From assembly GCA_017881245.1 (NCBI GenBank), contig JADGRC010000159.1, forward strand, positions 1 to 41,069: a stretch of 41,069 bases of DNA. Direction: 5' to 3'. Below, one piece after another: positions 1-8,905 of the stretch. Under the pieces are notes generated by a model. It saw only the letters and a list, made by a program, of their open reading frames with translations. It was not told the origin of the DNA and did not search any database. Every line of letters starts with the position of its first letter. Position 1 is the first letter of the stretch. The position numbers and the translations under genes were made by a program. This DNA comes from Pseudomonadota bacterium (GTDB lineage Bacteria > Myxococcota_A > Polyangia > Fen-1088).

Positions 1-2006
1 GGCGGCAGCATGCCGGGCACTTGTCCCCATCGGCTTCGCTCCACCAGAAGAAACGCCCTGCGGCCCCGGTGGCGGGCAATCCAATCCTTCAGGTTCTCCA
101 CGTTCTTGTCGCCGAGGAACACGGTTCGTTCGGCCTGCGGTCCCTGGTAAATCTCGTTCGCCGTGTAGAAGTTCTCTCCGCGCCAGTACATCTGCCAAGC
201 CAGCAGTTTTTCGTCGGGTGATCGCCGCGTCCGGTAGTAGGTGGCGATCAGGTGTTTCTGCGACCAAGCGGCCGCGGTCCGGGGCATGTATCCGTCGAGC
301 AGATAGAAGGTGAACGCAATCGAAGCGCCGCACAGGCCGACGACCGCCGCACGGCGGACGCGGCGCCATGCCACCACCAGGGTCAGCACCGCGAACGCGA
401 TGGCGAAACCGCACAACCCCGCGCGAAAATCGAGGGCCTCGGGCCAGGGGCGGCCTTTCGGCGCGTTGATGTAGTCGTACGAAAACAGCCAGATGAAGTG
501 CTGGGCGCTGTTCTTGGCGCCCACGAGGTCGTGCGTGACCACGGCCCAAGCTCCCAGACCCAGGATTCCCGTCACCGCAGCGACTCGCCCGGCGCAACGT
601 TCGAGAATGTCGTCGAGGAAGCAGGCGATGACGATCGCTAGGCCCGGGATCGCGGGCAAGATGTAGTGGTGAAACTTCGTGACCGAAAACGAAACCAGAG
701 CGTAGGCCGCCACGAACCAAATGGCGCCGAACCACAGAATGCCCTGGCGGCGCACGTCACGAACCGGTCGCATCGTAACGGTGGCCAGTGCCGCCGGGAC
801 AAGGCCCACCCAAGGCAGAACAGCGTACCCGAGCTCGCGGAGGAAATACTCGAACGTGCCCCTGTCCCCGTGACGGCCGAGTACCAGGCGGCGCCAGTGG
901 TTATCGCCATACAGCTCGTCCCAGAACGGGAAGCCGTGCCGGATCAACATCGCATGATGCCAGGGAATCGCCACAACGGCCGTCGCCAGCACGGCCACGA
1001 GGACGGCCAACCCGAGATCCGCGCGCCGCAAGCGGCGCCAGTTCCACGTGAACAAGAGGTAAGCGACGAAAACTATGACGGGCAGACCCAGACCAGCGAG
1101 GCCTTTCGCCAAGGTGGCCAAACCGCACAGCGTAGCGGCGATAAAAAGATAAAGCGGGGCCGTGAAACGGGTCCGGGACGACAGCCACACGAAGGCTGCG
1201 AATCCGGTGAAGTAGGGCAACATCACGACAGCGCCCGGCACGACGATCGAAATTCGGCCGAGGTGCACAGGCCACGCAAGCTGCAGGGTGTTCACAATCA
1301 GCTGTGGCAGCGCCGCCACCGTGAACACGCCGACGGCCGTGTAATAGAGAGCATGGTGGGGCCACGAAAGGCCCCGCCAATGCCGACGCGGCAGAATCCG
1401 GTCCTGGTCGTCGAATAGCGCCAAGGCCCCGAGCGCGAGCGCCATGGTCATCGGCCCGACGAAGGCCATGTCGGTCATGGCTTGGCGGGCGACCAGGGAG
1501 TAGAGCGGGGAGGTCGCCAGAACGATGGCCCCCAGAACGCCAGCCCGCCTGCCCACGAATCGGGACAGGCACAGATACACCGCCCAGATCCCGAGGACCC
1601 CCATCAAACAAAAAGGGACACGCAGCGCCCACTCGGCGCCTGATCCGAGCGCTATGGCGCCCGGCGGTCCTCCCGCTACCCCGAACAGACGCAGAAAGAG
1701 GCTCATGAGCCAGAACGAAAGGACCGGTTTTGACCAAAAATGGTCGGCATCGAGGGGCGCCCCTGGCCACCAAAGACTGATGTAGTCGCGCCGCACCGCC
1801 ATCTGCCGGGCAACCTCGCCGTAGTGCGTTTCCCACGGGTCGAACAAGCCGTAGGTGCCGGCGAACGGCAGGTAAAGGAGCAGACCGAAACCAATTACCG
1901 CCGCCGTCATCTGGGCTTCGGAAAACTTGTCCAAGAAGCGGGCTCCGACCGGTCCTGGCGCGGCGGTGCCCGGGCCTGCTGTCGATGACTCGGGGCTTGG
2001 GTCCAC
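1..2006 (-). CDS. GT39/ArnT-like membrane glycosyltransferase (3' end outside window)
   Basis: The minus frame is open from a GTG at 2006 to the window edge (668 codons), with an in-frame TAG at 2022-2024 just upstream. After about 30 hydrophilic residues comes a hydrophobic segment, then the first periplasmic loop with FDPWETHYGEVARQM (Asp56, Glu59) and HFWSKPVLSFWL (about 90-100). These are the acidic and W-x-KP signatures of the PMT/ArnT (GT39/GT83) GT-C superfamily, which move a sugar from a polyprenyl-phosphate donor at the periplasmic face. About ten more hydrophobic segments follow, then a soluble C-terminal part. It is divergent from glmS with a 64-bp gap. The acceptor (lipid A, protein or other glycan) cannot be told. 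The GTG is the only good start before the stop codon. Confidence 0.85.
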   Translation of the reverse strand, partial: MDPSPESSTAGPGTAAPGPVGARFLDKFSEAQMTAAVIGFGLLLYLPFAGTYGLFDPWETHYGEVARQMAVRRDYISLWWPGAPLDADHFWSKPVLSFWLMSLFLRLFGVAGGPPGAIALGSGAEWALRVPFCLMGVLGIWAVYLCLSRFVGRRAGVLGAIVLATSPLYSLVARQAMTDMAFVGPMTMALALGALALFDDQDRILPRRHWRGLSWPHHALYYTAVGVFTVAALPQLIVNTLQLAWPVHLGRISIVVPGAVVMLPYFTGFAAFVWLSSRTRFTAPLYLFIAATLCGLATLAKGLAGLGLPVIVFVAYLLFTWNWRRLRRADLGLAVLVAVLATAVVAIPWHHAMLIRHGFPFWDELYGDNHWRRLVLGRHGDRGTFEYFLRELGYAVLPWVGLVPAALATVTMRPVRDVRRQGILWFGAIWFVAAYALVSFSVTKFHHYILPAIPGLAIVIACFLDDILERCAGRVAAVTGILGLGAWAVVTHDLVGAKNSAQHFIWLFSYDYINAPKGRPWPEALDFRAGLCGFAIAFAVLTLVVAWRRVRRAAVVGLCGASIAFTFYLLDGYMPRTAAAWSQKHLIATYYRTRRSPDEKLLAWQMYWRGENFYTANEIYQGPQAERTVFLGDKNVENLKDWIARHRGRRAFLLVERSRWGQVPGMLP

Positions 2007-2070
2007 GGCGAGGCGGCGATGCTATTCGCGGACGCAAGGCATCGCAATGCTGTAAGATTCAAGTTCTCGT
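2007..2070. promoter_or_regulatory. Divergent intergenic region upstream of glmS
   Basis: This 64-bp gap separates the divergent GT39 gene and glmS. A TAAGAT hexamer preceded by TG (2051-2058) could be a -10 element for glmS, but no convincing -35 element lies at the right distance and no Shine-Dalgarno motif precedes the glmS ATG. A small inverted repeat, GCAT-CGCA-ATGC, lies at about 2039-2050. Inference only; no glmS ribozyme is expected or seen. Confidence 0.25.
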
Positions 2071-3897
2071 ATGTGTGGAATCGTCGGTTACGTGGGGCCC
2101 CGGCAGGCGACACCCATTCTCGTTGGAGGATTGAGGCGGCTTGAATACCGAGGTTATGACTCGGCCGGTCTGGCGGTCCTCGACCCCACGGGGCACCTGG
2201 AGGTCAGCCGGTCGGTCGGAAAGCTTTCGGCGCTGGAACAGCTCCTCGAACGGCAGCCCTTGCTGGGGCGGGTCGGCATCGGCCACACGCGTTGGGCCAC
2301 GCACGGCCGGCCGTCGGAGGCGAATGCACATCCGCACCGGGTCGGTGGGGTCGCCGTGGTCCACAACGGCATCATCGAGAATTACCTGGATCTGAAACGG
2401 CGATTGCAGGCGACGGGTCGCGAATTTTCGTCGGAGACCGACACCGAGATCGTCGCTCATTTGGTCGACGAAGCGTTGAACGCCGGGGCCCCGACGTTGG
2501 TCGAAGCCTTGCGAGTCGCCCTGTCCCAGGTCGTCGGCGCGTACGCCCTGGTCGTGATCTCCGAACGCCACCCCGACGAGATAGTGGCCGCCAAGAACGC
2601 GTCGCCGCTGGTAATTGGGATTGGCGTGGGCGAAATGTTCCTGGCTTCCGATGTTCCGGCGATGCTCGAGCACACGCGCGACGTCATCTTCTTGGAGGAA
2701 GGCGAAATCGCCGAGCTGCGCGCCACGGGGGTCAAGCTATCGAATCTCGCGGGCGAGCCCGTCACGCGCGCCTCGCGCCGGATCACCTGGGATGCCGTCC
2801 AGGCGGAAAAGAACGGGTATCCCCATTTCATGCTGAAGGAGATCCACGAGCAGCCTCGCGCGATCGCCGACACACTGCGTGGACGACTGCGGCTCGATAC
2901 GGCGGACGCTTATCTCGAAGGCTACGAAATCGATCCGCGTCCGCTGCGCCGGGTCGTCCTGGTGGCCTGCGGCACCTCGTACCATGCCGGCCTGGTCGGC
3001 AAGTTCATGATCGAGAGCCTGGCGCGGGTTCCCTGCGAGGTCGATCTGGCCAGCGAGTTCCGTTACCGCGATCCCGTCGTGGGGCCGAACGATCTGCTGA
3101 TCGCGATTTCGCAGAGCGGGGAAACCGCCGATACGCTGGCCGCGGTGAAGGAGGCACGGGCGCGCGGCGGGCGCGTCCTGGCGATTTCAAATGTGGTCGA
3201 TTCGGCGATTCCGCGGGTGTCCGAAGGCACGGTCTACACGCACGCGGGGCCCGAAATCGGTGTCGCGTCGACGAAGTGCTTCACCGCGCAGCTGGCCGCG
3301 CTGGCGTTGATTGCCATCCATATGGGCCGGCGAAGTGGACATCTGGCCGCGCCCGAGGCCGCGAAGCTGATCGCGGAGCTGGCGGCGATCCCGACCAAGA
3401 TGACCACTGCCCTGACGACACTCGGCGATCTGGCCGACGTCGCGGCGAGGTATCGCGACGCCCGGGACTTCCTGTTCCTGGGACGCGGTACCAATTTTCC
3501 AATCGCGCTCGAAGGAGCGTTGAAGCTGAAGGAGATTTCGTACATTCACGCGGAGGGATACGCCGCCGGCGAGATGAAGCACGGCCCGATCGCCCTTGTG
3601 GACGATGGCGTTCCGGTGGTGGTGCTGGCACCGCGCGGACCGTCGTATGAGAAGATCATTTCGAATCTGGTCCAGGTCCGAGCGCGCAACGGCCGCGTCA
3701 TCGCCGTCGGCACCGAGGGTGATCAACAACTCGCGGAAATGGCGGAATGTGTCCTGTTCGTGCCCGACGTGTCCCCCCTGCTGCAGCCGTTTATGACGGT
3801 CCTACCACTGCAGATCATGAGTTACGCCATCGCGGTCGCCCGTGGGAATGATGTCGACCAGCCACGCAATCTCGCGAAGAGCGTGACGGTCGAATAG
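2071..3897 (+). CDS. glmS: Glutamine--fructose-6-phosphate aminotransferase (isomerizing)
   Basis: Makes glucosamine-6-phosphate from fructose-6-phosphate and glutamine, the first committed step of UDP-GlcNAc, peptidoglycan and LPS synthesis; cytosolic. The 608-residue product matches the usual length (about 609). It starts MCGIVGYVG, with Cys2 as the N-terminal glutaminase nucleophile; the class II amidotransferase domain covers about 1-220. Two SIS domains follow, with CGTSYHAG and ISQSGETADT in the first and EISYIHAEGYAAGEMKHGP in the second. The C-terminus LAKSVTVE is the family-typical ending that closes the sugar site. The ATG is fixed by the catalytic Cys2. moaC begins 5 bp after the stop. 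The salvage enzymes that oppose this step (nagA, nagB-II) lie about 31 kb away in this window. Confidence 0.98.
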   Translation: MCGIVGYVGPRQATPILVGGLRRLEYRGYDSAGLAVLDPTGHLEVSRSVGKLSALEQLLERQPLLGRVGIGHTRWATHGRPSEANAHPHRVGGVAVVHNGIIENYLDLKRRLQATGREFSSETDTEIVAHLVDEALNAGAPTLVEALRVALSQVVGAYALVVISERHPDEIVAAKNASPLVIGIGVGEMFLASDVPAMLEHTRDVIFLEEGEIAELRATGVKLSNLAGEPVTRASRRITWDAVQAEKNGYPHFMLKEIHEQPRAIADTLRGRLRLDTADAYLEGYEIDPRPLRRVVLVACGTSYHAGLVGKFMIESLARVPCEVDLASEFRYRDPVVGPNDLLIAISQSGETADTLAAVKEARARGGRVLAISNVVDSAIPRVSEGTVYTHAGPEIGVASTKCFTAQLAALALIAIHMGRRSGHLAAPEAAKLIAELAAIPTKMTTALTTLGDLADVAARYRDARDFLFLGRGTNFPIALEGALKLKEISYIHAEGYAAGEMKHGPIALVDDGVPVVVLAPRGPSYEKIISNLVQVRARNGRVIAVGTEGDQQLAEMAECVLFVPDVSPLLQPFMTVLPLQIMSYAIAVARGNDVDQPRNLAKSVTVE

Positions 3898-3902
3898 ACG
3901 CA

Positions 3903-4496
3903 ATGTCGGCGCGGCTGTCACATACCGACGCCCGTGGGCGCGTCCGGATGGTCGACGTGGGCGACAAGGCCGAGACCGCGCGGGAGGCCGTCGCCAGCGC
4001 CGCGGTCCGGATGTCAGCGGCGACACTGGGATTGGCGATGGGTGGCCAAGGATCCGTCAGCGCTTCGGCGCCGAAGGGAGACGTGGTCGCGACGGCCCGC
4101 CTGGCCGCCATTGCCGCGTTGAAGCGGACGGCGGAGTGGATTCCGCTGTGTCATCCGGTCCGACTGGTGGGGTGCGCCGTGGACATCGATGCAGACGACC
4201 AGTTGCCGGGTATCCGGGTGCGCGTGACCGCCCGGGCGTTCGACCGAACGGGAGTGGAAATGGAGGCGATGGTTGGCGCCGCCGCCGCTGCTCTGACAAT
4301 CTACGATATGGTCAAGGGTGCCGAACGCGGTGTGGAGATCCTGAACGTACGGCTGGAGGAAAAACGGGGCGGTCGCACCGGACACTGGCGACGGTCCCCG
4401 AATGCCACCGGGACGAGCGCCACCCCGCAGGCAGCACACCGACAAGGACGAGGATCGACACGGGCACGCAAGCCACGTTCAAGACCCGACAGGTAG
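3903..4496 (+). CDS. moaC: Cyclic pyranopterin monophosphate synthase MoaC
   Basis: Second step of molybdenum cofactor synthesis: converts the product of MoaA into cyclic pyranopterin monophosphate. Conserved features are [14 protein letters not shown] (16-29), KGD with Lys58, PLCHPV with His84, TGVEMEAMV with Glu119 and Glu121, LTIYDMVK with Asp135 and Lys138, and a KRGGRTGHW end of the core near residue 161. All expected catalytic positions are present. The protein is 197 residues against about 160 for the family; the extra C-terminus (163-197) is Ser/Thr/Arg/Gln-rich low-complexity sequence and may be a run-on. It follows glmS by 5 bp and ends 10 bp before the trxB ATG, so it is probably co-transcribed. 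No other molybdopterin gene is in the window. Confidence 0.95.
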   Translation: MSARLSHTDARGRVRMVDVGDKAETAREAVASAAVRMSAATLGLAMGGQGSVSASAPKGDVVATARLAAIAALKRTAEWIPLCHPVRLVGCAVDIDADDQLPGIRVRVTARAFDRTGVEMEAMVGAAAAALTIYDMVKGAERGVEILNVRLEEKRGGRTGHWRRSPNATGTSATPQAAHRQGRGSTRARKPRSRPDR

Positions 4497-4506
4497 AAGG
4501 CAGAAC

Positions 4507-5484
4507 ATGACGACACCAGAGCACATACCCGAGCACGTGAAGGTTTGCATCATTGGTTCCGGACCGGCGGGATACACGGCCGCGATCTACGCGGCGCGGG
4601 CCAACCTGGAACCGACGCTTTTCGAGGGCGGCGGCGCGGCCATCGAGCCGTTCACGCTGCCGGGCGGTCAGTTGATGATCACGACCGAGGTCGAGAACTA
4701 TCCTGGCTTTCCCAACGGCGTCCAGGGTCCCGGGCTGATGGATCTCTTCAAGGCTCAGGCCCAGCGTTTTGGTACGCGCGTTCGCACCGCAGACGTGACC
4801 GCTGTCGATCTGTCCGTGCGTCCTTTTCGCGTTACGGCCAGCGATGGAACCATCGTGGCCGAGTCGCTGATAATCTCAACGGGCGCTTCGGCCAAATGGA
4901 TCGGGTTGCCGTCTGAAAAGAAGTTTCAAAACTACGGAGTCTCGGCCTGCGCGACGTGTGACGGCGCGCTGTTCAAGGGACGCGATCTGGTCGTCGTGGG
5001 GGGCGGCGACACCGCCATGGAGGAGGCGACCTTCCTGACCCGGTTCGCGACCAAGGTGATCCTGGTGCACCGGCGCGACGAGTTTCGCGCGTCCCGGATC
5101 ATGGTGGACCGGGCGCGCCTCAATCCCAAGATTGAGCTCATGACGAACACGGTCGTCGAGGAAATACTGGGCGATTTGCCCAAACCTGGCGTGACCGGCG
5201 TCCGCTTGCGCGACACACGCCACCATTCGACGCGCGAAATCAAGGCGGGCGGTGTGTTTGTCGCCATCGGCCACGAGCCGAACTCGCAACTGTTTCGCGG
5301 CGTGCTGGATATGGATCCGAACGGGTATCTGCTCACGAAACCCGGCTCGACCGCCACGAAGATCCCGGGCGTCTTCGCCTGCGGCGACGTCGCCGATCAC
5401 AAATACCGCCAGGCCGTCACTGCGGCCGGCACCGGCTGCATGGCCGCCATCGACGCGGAGCGCTTCCTCGCCCACCACCACTGA
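4507..5484 (+). CDS. trxB: Thioredoxin reductase (NADPH)
   Basis: Flavoenzyme that passes electrons from NADPH through FAD and a redox disulfide to thioredoxin. The 325-residue protein has an FAD-binding [15 protein letters not shown] (17-31), the CATC redox motif (Cys148, Cys151), the NADPH-site [10 protein letters not shown] (165-174) with the HRRDEFRAS specificity loop, and the second FAD motif [20 protein letters not shown] near the C-terminus. The frame is open upstream to 4402, but the ATG at 4507 is chosen because an AGAAGG-like ribosome site (about 4495-4500) precedes it, homology begins just after it, and the longer frame overlaps moaC with no family resemblance. It is the third gene of a likely glmS-moaC-trxB unit. 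Confidence 0.97.
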   Translation: MTTPEHIPEHVKVCIIGSGPAGYTAAIYAARANLEPTLFEGGGAAIEPFTLPGGQLMITTEVENYPGFPNGVQGPGLMDLFKAQAQRFGTRVRTADVTAVDLSVRPFRVTASDGTIVAESLIISTGASAKWIGLPSEKKFQNYGVSACATCDGALFKGRDLVVVGGGDTAMEEATFLTRFATKVILVHRRDEFRASRIMVDRARLNPKIELMTNTVVEEILGDLPKPGVTGVRLRDTRHHSTREIKAGGVFVAIGHEPNSQLFRGVLDMDPNGYLLTKPGSTATKIPGVFACGDVADHKYRQAVTAAGTGCMAAIDAERFLAHHH

Positions 5485-5516
5485 GGCGCGGGCGGGCAGA
5501 CGGGCTGCCACGGCAA

Positions 5517-5549
5517 CAGGGGTATGGGGGCGGCGCCAGGGGTATGGGG
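5517..5549 (+). repeat. 13-bp direct repeat CAGGGGTATGGGG, two copies
   Basis: Two identical copies of CAGGGGTATGGGG lie at 5517-5529 and 5537-5549, a period of 20 bp. A third, partial copy (CAGGGGG) at 5554-5560 supplies the ribosome-binding purines in front of the glycosyltransferase ATG at 5564. It looks like local duplication of the translation-initiation region. Confidence 0.6.
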
Positions 5550-5563
5550 TATACAGGGGGCCG

Positions 5564-6646
5564 ATGCGCGGGCCGACCCTCTCGCTGGTGCTTCCGATAT
5601 TCAACGAGGCCGAGATTATTCCGGAGCTCTCGCGCCGTCTGCGGGCGTTTCTGGCCGATCTGGGCGAAGTGGTCGGGCAGTCTTGGGAGGTCATCTTCGT
5701 GAACGACGGGTCCAGCGACCGGTCGCTGGAGCTGTTGAAGGAGCTGGCGGCCGCGGAACCCAGGTTCAAGGTTCTGTCGTTTGCCCGGAATTTTGGTCAC
5801 CAAATGGCCATCACGGCGGGCATGGATCGCGCCGATGGTGAAGCCGTCGTCATCATGGACGCCGACCTGCAAGATCCTCCCGAGGTCGTTCGCGACATGC
5901 TGGCGCGGTGGCGGGAGGGATTCGACGTGGTGTTCGCGGTTCGGTCCAAACGCCACGGCGAAACTTGGTTCAAGAAGCTAACGGCCGCGGCGTTCTATCG
6001 CCTGCTCCGCGCCATGCTGGGAGGCGTTTCGATTCCGGCGGACGCGGGTGACTTTCGCCTGATGAGTCGGCCCGTGGTTCTGACGATGCGGGCCTTGCGC
6101 GAGCAGCATCGTTTTGTGCGCGGCATGGTCGCCTGGGTGGGTTTCAGACAGACCGCCGTGAAGTATGAGCGCCCGGCTCGGTTCGCGGGCGAGACCAAGT
6201 ACCCGTTTCGCAAGATGTTGAGGTTCGCAATCGACGGCATCACCTCGTTTTCGACCGTTCCCCTGCGGATGGCGATTTGGTTGGGCCTAGTCGCCGGATG
6301 TGTCGCCCTGATAGGCGGGCTGTGGGCCGTGTACGTGAAGTTGTTCAACCGCGGTGTCGTTCCCGGCTGGACGACGATCATGATCCTGGTGGGTATCGGC
6401 TCCTCCGCGCAGCTCCTGATGACGGGAATCCTCGGTGAATACGTCGGGCGAATCTACGAAGAGGTCAAGCGGCGCCCTCTTTACATCGTGCGAGAAGCGA
6501 TCAACTTGTCCCCAGGCGCCGGACCGCAGGGCGCGGCCGAAGCGTTGTTGACGGGGCGGACGAACGAGGAAAGCGACCGGAGGGACGCGGGGGACAGGGA
6601 CGTCGGGCTCGGGAGCGTTTCCGGTTCCGACATTTCGCGGCCCTGA
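5564..6646 (+). CDS. GtrB/ArnC/DPM1-type polyprenyl-phosphate glycosyltransferase (GT2)
   Basis: Expected to transfer a sugar from a nucleotide donor to undecaprenyl (polyprenyl) phosphate at the inner face of the cytoplasmic membrane, making the lipid-linked donor that GT-C enzymes use. The GT-A domain covers about 5-235, with SLVLPIFNEAE (7-17), FVNDGSSD (Asp48) and the metal-binding MDADLQDPPE (98-107). Two C-terminal transmembrane segments follow (about 237-270 and 272-300), typical of GtrB/DPM-like proteins, then EYVGRIYEEVKRRP and a roughly 45-residue charged tail of low conservation. The ATG at 5564 is chosen because the frame upstream only shadows trxB. It overlaps the next gene by 1 bp, so the DUF2079 protein is a likely partner. 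The sugar specificity is unknown. Confidence 0.92.
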   Translation: MRGPTLSLVLPIFNEAEIIPELSRRLRAFLADLGEVVGQSWEVIFVNDGSSDRSLELLKELAAAEPRFKVLSFARNFGHQMAITAGMDRADGEAVVIMDADLQDPPEVVRDMLARWREGFDVVFAVRSKRHGETWFKKLTAAAFYRLLRAMLGGVSIPADAGDFRLMSRPVVLTMRALREQHRFVRGMVAWVGFRQTAVKYERPARFAGETKYPFRKMLRFAIDGITSFSTVPLRMAIWLGLVAGCVALIGGLWAVYVKLFNRGVVPGWTTIMILVGIGSSAQLLMTGILGEYVGRIYEEVKRRPLYIVREAINLSPGAGPQGAAEALLTGRTNEESDRRDAGDRDVGLGSVSGSDISRP

Positions 6647-8655
6647 TGATGAACAGCGAGAGTGCTTCGCAGAATCGCGATCGTGACTTCGTCGCGTTCG
6701 TGCGCGGCGTCGGCGCGCTGAGTCTCATCGGCGCGTCCGTCGCGTTGGGGATAGGCCAGTTCCGAAACGATGCTCTGGCTGCCTTCACCAGCGCCAACAG
6801 CCTTTCGCCGCACGGGCGGACACTGCTGTTGCTGACCTTGGCGCTGGGAGCAGCGGGAGGGTCGGTGCTGGCGGCAGCTCTCTATCTCCCACGACGCACC
6901 GTGGGAGGCCTGCGGCGGCTGCTGTGGGTGTCGCGGTTGCTGTCGCCCCTGGTGTTGGCGGGCTTGCTGCCCGGTTTTTTGGCGCGGGAGGCATGGACCG
7001 ATCCTTTGAAGCTCGTCCTGTGTCTGACCGCGTTCCTGTTGGCGCTGGAGCCACTGTGGCGCCTCCACTTCTCGGCGTATCCCGATCCTTCCGTCCGCCG
7101 CGCGGGCCCCCCCTCGCCCTTCGTGACCTTCATTCGAAGGCGGGCGCGTGATTGGGCGGGACGGTTCCCGTCGCTGCCGTCACGCCTGCGTCAGAACTTC
7201 CCGATGTTGCCAAGGTTGCCAACGTTGCCGGCGTTGATCGCGGGCGGGATGGCCGTTTTCTATATCGCTTACATGTCTTTCTACACGGTTCGGAACCACC
7301 ACCGGTTCAACACCTTCACGTGGGATCTCGGTCAGATCGACAACCAGTTCTACAATTTCCTGCACGGTCATCCCTTCCGGTGCACGGCGTTGATTCGCGG
7401 GGGAAACTGGAGCGAGCTTCGCAATCACGCCGAGGCCACGATGTTCTTCCTGCTGCCCATTTACGCCCTGGCGCCGCGCGCGGAGACCCTGCTCGTGTTG
7501 CAGGCGGTGTTGCTCGGCGGCGCCGGCATCTTCGTCTATCGCATCGCCGCGCGACGGCTGGCTCGGCCCACCGCGCTGGCGGTGGCGGCGGCGTACTATT
7601 TTTACCCGCCGCTGCACGGCGCGCAGTTCTTCGACATTCATTTTCAACCAGTGGCCGCCGCGTTCATGCTGGCCGCCATCGACTGCTTCGAGCTACGGCG
7701 CATGCGCCTATTCGTCGTGTTGTTCGTCATGACGATTCTCTGCCGCGAGGACATCTCGATAGGCACAGCCGTATTCGGCCTGTTCCTGCTGTTGACCGGC
7801 CACCGCGTGCGCGCCGGCCTGGTCATTCTGCTCGTCTCGTTGGCCTACTTCGTGGTGCTGCGCTTCATCATCATGCCGGCCGTCGGAACCTGGGGATTCG
7901 CCGAGCACTACCGGCACTTGTTTCCCCAGGGCGATTCGACCTTCCGCGGGATCATTCGAACCATCGTCACCAATCCCGTGTTCACGTTGACTTCTCTCCT
8001 GACGGCGGAAAAACTGCGCTATTTGCTGCAGATTCTGGTGCCGGTCGCTTTTCTACCGCTGCGCCGAATTCATCTGGCCCTGAGCATCCTGCCGGGCGCC
8101 TACTTCACCCTGCTGACGACCGGATATGCACCGACGCTCGACATTGGTTACCAGTACTCGGGCTATTTCATCCCCTACATCTTCCCCGCATCGGCGCTCG
8201 CGCTCGCGGATCTCGTGGGCCGGCATCCCGGGTGGCCGGGTGTCGTGCGCCAACGATCGGCCGTCGCGACATTGTTAGTGGCCACCGCGCTCACCACGTT
8301 GCATTGGGGCGCCATCCCCCCGCGCAAGGCGTTCCACTCATCGTACGGCTTTGTCGACTTCGAGGCCCCCACGGCGGAGCAGATCCAGCGCCGTCGCGAC
8401 ATACACGAGTTGGAGCACATGGTTCCGCGGGAGGCCATACTGGCTGTGTCGGATCGCGAGATGCCCCACGTATCGCATCGCCTGGAATGTTGGAACATCT
8501 CCCTGGGCTTCCAGGGATCGGACTACGTTATGTACGGCAAGGTGAATCCGATCTCCGTGGACACCGTGCAATACGAGGCCGCCATGCGCGCCGGGTACAT
8601 CAAGGTCGCCGAACGCCCGGCCGTCGTTTTGTTGAAGGCGCCGCCCAGGCACTGA
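6646..8655 (+). CDS. DUF2079 family multispanning membrane protein, copy 1
   Basis: A 669-residue integral membrane protein with roughly 12 or more hydrophobic segments and a soluble C-terminal part. It has the DUF2079 signature: FYTVRNHHRF, then TWDLGQIDNQFYNFLHG, HAEATMFFLLPIYALAP, PLHGAQFFDIHFQP, CREDISIG and TIVTNP. DUF2079 belongs to the GT-C-like membrane protein group; no substrate has been established that I know of. The ATG at 6646 overlaps the TGA of the GtrB-like gene (6644-6646), and a second ATG follows at once at 6649. The tight coupling suggests it uses the polyprenyl-phosphate sugar made by its neighbour. A paralogue with the same ordered motifs lies at 15784-17886. Confidence 0.85.
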   Translation: MMNSESASQNRDRDFVAFVRGVGALSLIGASVALGIGQFRNDALAAFTSANSLSPHGRTLLLLTLALGAAGGSVLAAALYLPRRTVGGLRRLLWVSRLLSPLVLAGLLPGFLAREAWTDPLKLVLCLTAFLLALEPLWRLHFSAYPDPSVRRAGPPSPFVTFIRRRARDWAGRFPSLPSRLRQNFPMLPRLPTLPALIAGGMAVFYIAYMSFYTVRNHHRFNTFTWDLGQIDNQFYNFLHGHPFRCTALIRGGNWSELRNHAEATMFFLLPIYALAPRAETLLVLQAVLLGGAGIFVYRIAARRLARPTALAVAAAYYFYPPLHGAQFFDIHFQPVAAAFMLAAIDCFELRRMRLFVVLFVMTILCREDISIGTAVFGLFLLLTGHRVRAGLVILLVSLAYFVVLRFIIMPAVGTWGFAEHYRHLFPQGDSTFRGIIRTIVTNPVFTLTSLLTAEKLRYLLQILVPVAFLPLRRIHLALSILPGAYFTLLTTGYAPTLDIGYQYSGYFIPYIFPASALALADLVGRHPGWPGVVRQRSAVATLLVATALTTLHWGAIPPRKAFHSSYGFVDFEAPTAEQIQRRRDIHELEHMVPREAILAVSDREMPHVSHRLECWNISLGFQGSDYVMYGKVNPISVDTVQYEAAMRAGYIKVAERPAVVLLKAPPRH

Positions 8656-8905
8656 CGCCCGCCCCGCGCAGCAGGTGACCTGACCCAGCGGGATTCGGCC
8701 CGTGGTGAGCCCGCAACCAGTTGGGGTCGCCGGGGCAGGAAAGGCTTTCTGTCTAACTTTGAGGCACCCTCACTGCCACAAGCTGGGCGATTCCGACCAT
8801 GTGGAATTCTGACCAAGCGGGCTATAGTCGGCGACACAGAAGCCGGCCCATGCGAACTGTCGTTCAAGAGGGGACCATCGGAGCTGCCGAGGCGGCGACG
8901 GGGTG

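Noticed and set aside
901-2037. Long minus-strand frame (378 codons) next to glmS
   Set aside because: It is rich in Arg, Pro and Gly with no motifs. Another minus frame over the same bases gives a coherent GT39-like membrane protein.
4402-4506. N-terminal extension of thioredoxin reductase
   Set aside because: It overlaps moaC, has no family similarity, and a better ribosome site precedes the ATG at 4507.
8656-8905. Possible promoter TATAGT (8823-8828) before the lipoprotein
   Set aside because: No -35-like hexamer at a suitable distance; the 250-bp gap otherwise holds nothing recognisable.
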